64,000 bases of DNA from Mesorhizobium ciceri WSM4083 (GTDB lineage: Bacteria > Pseudomonadota > Alphaproteobacteria > Rhizobiales > Rhizobiaceae): the NCBI RefSeq assembly GCF_000519305.1, contig NZ_JAFG01000005.1:252018-316017 (forward strand), written 5' to 3'. The position numbers and the translations under genes are program-made. The notes below the pieces were generated by a model, which did not search any database, was not told the origin of the DNA, and saw only the letters and a program-made list of their open reading frames with translations. Below, piece by piece: positions 59,486-64,000 of this stretch; position 1 is the first letter of the stretch; each line of letters begins with the position of its first letter.

Positions 59486-60553
59486 CTAGGCCTCCATCTC
59501 GACACGCCAGGAATCGGCATAGATGTTGATGCCGGCCGGGTCGAACCGCACCTTCGGATCGGCGGGCAGGGTCTCGTCCTCACCGATCACCGCAGAGATA
59601 TCGCGGCCTTCGAGCTTGGCGCGCACCACCTTGTGGCGGCCCAGATCCTCGACCTTGCTGACCTGCACGGCCATGCCTTCGCGCCCGAGCCGAACATATT
59701 CGGGACGGATACCGAGTTCGACGGCGCCGCTGCCTGCTTTTGGCGCGCCCGGCAGTTCGATGCGCTGCGAGCCGAGCGTCGCCGTCTTGCCGTCGATCGC
59801 CACCGGCATGACGTTCATGCCGGGCGAGCCGATGAAATAACCGACAAAGGTGTGGCGTGGCCGTTCGAACAGTTCGGCCGGCGTGCCGATCTGGACGATG
59901 CCGCCGTCATACATGACCACGACCTGGTCGGCGAAGGTCAGCGCCTCGGTCTGGTCGTGGGTCACATAGACCATGGTGTAGCCGAAGCGGCGGTGCAACT
60001 GCTTCAGCTGCGAGCGCAGCACCCACTTCATGTGCGGATCGATGACGGTCAGCGGCTCGTCGAAAAGGATGGCGTTGACGTCGGAGCGCACCAGGCCGCG
60101 GCCGAGCGATATCTTCTGCTTCTGGTCGGCGGTCAGGCCCCTCGCCTTCTTCTTCGCCCACGACGCCAGATCGATCATCTCCAGCGTCTCGCGAACCTTC
60201 CGATCGACATCGGCTTCCGGCACGCCGCGGTTGCGCAGCGGGAAGGCCAGATTGTCGTAGACGGTCATGGTGTCGTAGATGACCGGGAACTGGAACACCT
60301 GCGCGATGTTGCGTTCCTGCGTCGACAGATTGGTCACGTCCTTGCCGTTGAACAGCAACTGGCCGTGCGAGGGGTGCAACAATCCCGAAATGATGTTGAG
60401 CAGCGTGGTCTTGCCGCAACCGGAGGGCCCGAGCAGCGCATAGGCGCCGCCGTCCTCGAAGACATGATGCACTTCCCGCAGCGCGAAATCGGCATCCTTC
60501 TGCGGGTTCGGCAGGTAGGAATGCCTGACATGGTTGACGTCGATGCGTGCCAT
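59486..60553 (-). CDS. glpT: Glycerol ABC transporter ATPase GlpT (divergent signature)
   Basis: A 355-residue ABC ATPase. Walker A GPSGCGKTT (42-50), Q-loop VFQFPVIYD, Walker B AILFDEP (161-167) and the switch histidine in VYVTHDQTEAL are intact. The signature that should read LSGGQ is LTADQ (140-144), and the D-loop reads TVID. A C-terminal TOBE-like domain follows. It should pair with GlpS. Confidence 0.92.
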   Translation of the reverse strand: MARIDVNHVRHSYLPNPQKDADFALREVHHVFEDGGAYALLGPSGCGKTTLLNIISGLLHPSHGQLLFNGKDVTNLSTQERNIAQVFQFPVIYDTMTVYDNLAFPLRNRGVPEADVDRKVRETLEMIDLASWAKKKARGLTADQKQKISLGRGLVRSDVNAILFDEPLTVIDPHMKWVLRSQLKQLHRRFGYTMVYVTHDQTEALTFADQVVVMYDGGIVQIGTPAELFERPRHTFVGYFIGSPGMNVMPVAIDGKTATLGSQRIELPGAPKAGSGAVELGIRPEYVRLGREGMAVQVSKVEDLGRHKVVRAKLEGRDISAVIGEDETLPADPKVRFDPAGINIYADSWRVEMEA

Positions 60554-60563
60554 CTCTTTGCCC

Positions 60564-61643
60564 TCAAGCCGCCAGCTTCGGCGCAGTCACGGCGCTGCCG
60601 TGCTCGTCGAAAACCATGATGTGGCGCGGATCGATGAACACCTCGACCACCTCGTCCGGCTCGAAATGCCTGATACCATGGGTCAGCATGACCCAGCGCG
60701 CATCCGCGAAATCGAGATGGATGAAACTCTCCGAGCCGGTAATCTCGGTGATCGTCACCTTGGCGCGCACCGGTACCGCCGCCGCATTGGGCCGCTCGAG
60801 CGACAGGTGGTGCGGCTGAAAACCGATCGTGTACATGGCATCGGCAATGCCGGAGAGCTCGGCCGGCACCGGCAGGTTCACGCCGCCCTCGAGCAGGAAA
60901 TCCCGGCCCTTCTTGGCAAGCACTATAGTATTGAGCGGTGGATCGGAAAATGTCCTGGCTGTCACCAGATCCACCGGCTTGCGGAACACCTCGATGGTCG
61001 GTCCGAACTGGGTGATCTTGCCTTGCGAAAGCGTCGCCGTGTTGCCGCCGAGCAGCAGCGCCTCGTGCGGCTCGGTCGTGGCGTAGACGAAGATGGTGCC
61101 GGCGGCGGCGAATATCCTGGGCAATTCGGCGCGCAGTTCCTCGCGCAATTTGTAGTCGAGATTGGCGAGCGGCTCATCGAGCAGGACCAGGCTTGCGTTC
61201 TTGACGATGGCGCGCGCCAGCGCGGTGCGCTGCTGCTGGCCGCCCGACAGGCTGAGCGGCGTGCGGTCGAGATAGGGTGTCAGCTTGAGAAGAGCGGCGG
61301 CTTCACGCACCTGGCTGTCGATCCTGGCCTGCTCGATGCCGGCCACCCGTAGCGGCGATGCAATGTTCTCATAAACGGTCATCGCCGGGTAGTTGATGAA
61401 CTGCTGGTAGACCATGGCGATCTTGCGCTTTTGCACCGGCACGCCGGTGACATTCTGACCGTCGAACCAGATCGAACCGGAGGTCGGCACGTCGAGGCCG
61501 GCCATCAGCCGCATCAGGCTTGTCTTGCCGGAAAGCGTCGGTCCGAGCAGGACATTGAGCGAGCCGTGCTGGAGCGTCAGCGACACGTCGCTTATATGCT
61601 CGACCGCGCCGACCGTCTTGGTGACGTTTCTCAGTTCCAGCAT
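60564..61643 (-). CDS. glpS: Glycerol ABC transporter ATPase GlpS (no switch histidine)
   Basis: A 359-residue ABC ATPase. Walker A GPTLSGKT (34-41), signature LSGGQQQR (132-139) and Walker B LVLLDEP (152-158) are intact. Where GlpT has VYVTHDQTEAL this protein has VYATTEPHEAL, so the switch histidine is Thr. A C-terminal TOBE-like domain follows. The defect is complementary to that in GlpT. Confidence 0.92.
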   Translation of the reverse strand: MLELRNVTKTVGAVEHISDVSLTLQHGSLNVLLGPTLSGKTSLMRLMAGLDVPTSGSIWFDGQNVTGVPVQKRKIAMVYQQFINYPAMTVYENIASPLRVAGIEQARIDSQVREAAALLKLTPYLDRTPLSLSGGQQQRTALARAIVKNASLVLLDEPLANLDYKLREELRAELPRIFAAAGTIFVYATTEPHEALLLGGNTATLSQGKITQFGPTIEVFRKPVDLVTARTFSDPPLNTIVLAKKGRDFLLEGGVNLPVPAELSGIADAMYTIGFQPHHLSLERPNAAAVPVRAKVTITEITGSESFIHLDFADARWVMLTHGIRHFEPDEVVEVFIDPRHIMVFDEHGSAVTAPKLAA

Positions 61644-61685
61644 GACGCCTCCTCCCAGGCCTTCCGCATCAGCTCAAACCCCTCT

Positions 61686-63212
61686 TCATTCGGCAGCCGC
61701 GACATGGCGCCGGCTTATGCCGCGCATGAATTCATCGAGCGCCGCCACCTGCTCGCGGCTGAGATGCAGACCGCGCTTGGTCCGGCGCCACAGTACATCT
61801 TCCGATGTGACGGCCCATTCGTTTTGAACGAGATAGCGCACCTCGGCCTCATAGAGATCGGCGCCGAAGTTGCGGCCGAGATCGACGTTCGATTTGGCCA
61901 GCCCCAACAGCATCCTTGCGCGGGTTCCATAGAGCCGGGTCAACCGGCGAGCCAGGCGCGCGTCGAGGAACGGATAAGCGGTTTTCAATTTCGCCACTTC
62001 GGCATCGAAACCGGTGGCCGGGAAATCGCCGCCCGGCAGCGGCGCGTTTGCCGTCCACGGCTTGCCGCGTTTGCCGAGAAAACCCTCGATCTTTTCCAAC
62101 ATCGATTCCGACAGCCGGCGATAGGTGGTGATCTTGCCGCCAAAAGCATTGACGATCGGGGCAGCGCCCTCGCCGCCGTCGGCCTTGAGCACATAGTCGC
62201 GCGTCGCTTCCTGCGCCTTGGAGGCTCCGTCATCATAGAGCGGACGGACGGCCGAATAGGTCCAGACGATGTCCGAGCGCTTGACCGGTTGGGCGAAATA
62301 TTCGCTTGCCGCGGCGCAGAGATAATCGATCTCGGTGTCGCTGATCTTCACGTCATGCGGATCGCCGGGATAATCCTGGTCGGTGGTGCCAATCAGGGTG
62401 AACTCTTCCTCGTAGGGAATGGCGAAGATGATGCGACCATCCTTGTTCTGGAAGAAATAGGCGCGTGGATCATCGAACTTCCTGGCGATGACAATGTGGC
62501 TGCCCTGCACGAGGCGGACATTGTGCACATCGTTGAGGCCGACGACGCCGGAAAGCACATGATCGACCCAGGGTCCGGCGGCATTGACCAGCAAGCGCGC
62601 CTTGATTTCCTCGGTCTCGCCGGTCTGCAGGTCCTCGATCTGGATCGTCCACAAGCCGTTTTCGCGGCGCGCGCCGGTCACTTTCGTGCGGGTGCGGACC
62701 GTTGCGCCGCGGTCGGCGGCGTCACGTGCGTTCAGCGCCACCAGCCGCGCGTCATTGACCCAGCCATCCGAATATTCGAAGGCCTTCTTGAACAGCGGCT
62801 TCAGAGGCTTGCCAGCCGGATCCCTGGCCATGTCCAGCGTCCGGGTCGCCGGCAGCAATTTGCGCCCGCCGATGTGGTCGTAGAGGAAGAGACCGAGCCT
62901 GATCAGCCAGGCCGGGCGCAGGCCCTTGGCATAGGGCAGCACGAAGCGCATCGGCCAGATGATGTGCGGCGCGTTCTTCCACAGAACCTCGCGCTCCATC
63001 AGCGCCTCGCGCACCAGGCGGAATTCGTAGAATTCGAGATAGCGAAGGCCGCCATGGATCAATTTGGTCGAGCCCGAGGAGGTCCCGCTGGCGAGGTCAT
63101 TCATCTCGGCGAGAAAGACGGAAAAGCCACGCCCAACGGCATCGCGGGCGATACCGCAGCCATTGATGCCGCCACCAATGACGAAAATGTCACGGATCGG
63201 AGATGCGTCCAC
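61686..63212 (-). CDS. glpD: Glycerol-3-phosphate dehydrogenase (aerobic, FAD)
   Basis: A 508-residue membrane-associated flavoenzyme that oxidises glycerol 3-phosphate to dihydroxyacetone phosphate and passes electrons to quinone. IFVIGGGINGCGIARDAVGRG is the FAD-binding fold, with SGTSSGSTKLIHGGLRYLE and LLVNAAGPWVDHV. I chose GTG at 63212 because GGAGG lies five bases upstream; a TTG at 63224 is in frame. First gene of the operon, with glpR upstream. Confidence 0.95.
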   Translation of the reverse strand: MDASPIRDIFVIGGGINGCGIARDAVGRGFSVFLAEMNDLASGTSSGSTKLIHGGLRYLEFYEFRLVREALMEREVLWKNAPHIIWPMRFVLPYAKGLRPAWLIRLGLFLYDHIGGRKLLPATRTLDMARDPAGKPLKPLFKKAFEYSDGWVNDARLVALNARDAADRGATVRTRTKVTGARRENGLWTIQIEDLQTGETEEIKARLLVNAAGPWVDHVLSGVVGLNDVHNVRLVQGSHIVIARKFDDPRAYFFQNKDGRIIFAIPYEEEFTLIGTTDQDYPGDPHDVKISDTEIDYLCAAASEYFAQPVKRSDIVWTYSAVRPLYDDGASKAQEATRDYVLKADGGEGAAPIVNAFGGKITTYRRLSESMLEKIEGFLGKRGKPWTANAPLPGGDFPATGFDAEVAKLKTAYPFLDARLARRLTRLYGTRARMLLGLAKSNVDLGRNFGADLYEAEVRYLVQNEWAVTSEDVLWRRTKRGLHLSREQVAALDEFMRGISRRHVAAAE

Positions 63213-63256
63213 AAATTCCTCCAACGATTTCGCATTGCACCATTTTTGGCTTTTTA

Positions 63257-63311
63257 CGAAACCGTGTCGGAATTATTTCGAAATGATAACGAATGTCAAA
63301 CGAAATATCAC
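63257..63311 (-). promoter_or_regulatory. glpD promoter with five 11-bp phased CGAA repeats
   Basis: On the minus strand TTGACA (63294-63299), a 16-bp spacer and AATAAT (63272-63277) form a strong promoter for glpD. On the + strand, CGAA or CGGA begins at 63257, 63268, 63279, 63290 and 63301, exactly 11 bp apart, covering the promoter on one face of the helix. GlpR is the likely ligand because its gene is adjacent. Confidence 0.7.
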
Positions 63312-63350
63312 GAGCGCGTGAGGAGGCCGTGATGAAGCCTCTAAAACGCC

Positions 63351-64000
63351 CTAGCTCGCCGATGTTTCGATCAACTGCACTTCGGCTTCCTGGCAGATCT
63401 TGCGCACCGACGGGATGTCGCAGCGGTCGGTGATGAAGGTGTTGACCTGCGACAGGTGGCCGATGCGCACCGGGGCGGTTCGCTCGAATTTGGTCTGGTC
63501 GGAAACCAGGATGACGTGCCTTGCATTGGCGATGATCGCCTGCGCCACCTTGACCTCGCGAAAATCGAAATCGAGCAGAGCGCCGTCATGGTCGATGGCG
63601 GATGCGCCGATCACCGCGTAGTCGACCTTGAACTGCCTGATGAAATCGACTGCCGCCTCGCCGACCACGCCACCATCGGAACCGCGCACGACACCACCGG
63701 CGATCACCACTTCGATCGACGGATATATCCGCATCCTATTGGCAACATTGATGTTATTGGTGATGACCATGAGACCGTTGTGATCGAGCAACGCCTTGCT
63801 TACCGACTCTGTCGTGGTGCCGATGTTGATGAACAGCGAGGCATTGTCGGGGATCAGCCTGGCTGCCGCACGACCGATCGCCTCCTTCTCGTCGGCGGCG
63901 ATCTTGCGTCTCGCCTCATACTCCATGTTTTCGATGCCGGAGGGGTACAGCGCGCCACCATGGATGCGCGAGAGCAGCCGCTGGTCGCACAAATCGTTGA
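63351..64000 (-). CDS. glpR: DeoR-family glycerol regulator GlpR (N-terminus outside window)
   Basis: About 216 C-terminal residues of a DeoR-type repressor. The end of the helix-turn-helix domain is seen at the right edge (NDLCDQRLLSRIHGGA), followed by the sugar-phosphate-binding DeoRC domain (LFINIGTTTESVSKALLDHNG, VVIAGGVVRGSDGGVVGE and YAVIGASAIDHDGALLDFD). It most likely represses glpD and the downstream genes and is relieved by glycerol 3-phosphate. The first about 40 residues are missing. Confidence 0.9.
   Translation of the reverse strand, partial: NDLCDQRLLSRIHGGALYPSGIENMEYEARRKIAADEKEAIGRAAARLIPDNASLFINIGTTTESVSKALLDHNGLMVITNNINVANRMRIYPSIEVVIAGGVVRGSDGGVVGEAAVDFIRQFKVDYAVIGASAIDHDGALLDFDFREVKVAQAIIANARHVILVSDQTKFERTAPVRIGHLSQVNTFITDRCDIPSVRKICQEAEVQLIETSAS

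Noticed and set aside
61431..63332. 633-codon open frame on the + strand over glpD and glpS
   Set aside because: Antisense shadow of two well-supported genes; no protein features.

Overview
The window is high-GC chromosomal DNA of an alphaproteobacterium in the order Hyphomicrobiales, most likely Mesorhizobium or a close relative in the Phyllobacteriaceae. The basis is the gene content and order: lpxI in place of lpxH, an EipB homologue, DUF1489, BA14K and phasin proteins, a GAAC-N7-GAAC SOS box, and a rhizobial-type glycerol ABC transporter operon. Almost all of it is core genome. I see no transposase, integrase, phage gene, CRISPR array or rRNA; there is one tRNA gene.

Layout. 1-7.1 kb: the end of kynureninase, then lexA, comEC, gltX and gltA. 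7.2-23.1 kb: a long leftward envelope and translation cluster (rpsB, tsf, pyrH, frr, uppS, cdsA, rseP, bamA, lpxD, fabZ, lpxA, lpxI, lpxB). It is interrupted between tsf and pyrH by an aldo/keto reductase, an exported NTF2-like protein and a LysR regulator. 23.3-29.7 kb: small metabolic and envelope genes (DUF4031, a PlsC-like acyltransferase, eipB, RidA, a glycerophosphodiesterase, a FemAB-like protein, a HIT protein and a CPT-type kinase). 29.8-40 kb: clpA-clpS, a phasin, a SPOR-containing D,D-carboxypeptidase, a coupled VWA/J-domain pair, DUF1489, L-serine dehydratase, DUF599 and YdcF. 40-51.3 kb: gatC-GNAT-gatA, an MBL-fold hydrolase, ruvX, two small membrane-protein genes, an AidB-like flavoprotein, pyrB with a degenerate dihydroorotase, plsY and dprA. 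51.5-53.5 kb: a short mixed stretch with a deaminase, tRNA-Lys(TTT), a BA14K protein and a DUF6882-like gene. 53.5-64 kb: a leftward glycerol uptake and catabolism locus (glpR, glpD, glpS, glpT, glpP, glpQ, glpU, glpV, an unknown gene, glpK).

How the genes work together. The lpx/fabZ/bamA/rseP/cdsA/uppS block makes and assembles the outer membrane: lipid A, phospholipid and undecaprenyl carrier synthesis plus beta-barrel insertion. clpS hands N-degron substrates to ClpA. gatC and gatA belong to the tRNA amidotransferase. In the glp locus, glycerol is bound by GlpV, imported by GlpP/GlpQ powered by GlpS/GlpT, phosphorylated by GlpK and oxidised by GlpD, under a DeoR-family GlpR.

Most notable signals: complementary active-site defects in GlpS and GlpT that predict one consensus and one degenerate ATP site; five 11-bp phased CGAA repeats over a good glpD promoter; a dihydroorotase homologue without its HxH metal ligands next to pyrB; a ComEC without a visible metallo-beta-lactamase motif; and TGC/GCA palindromes placed over the phasin promoter. 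All are predictions from reading the sequence; nothing was searched or aligned computationally.
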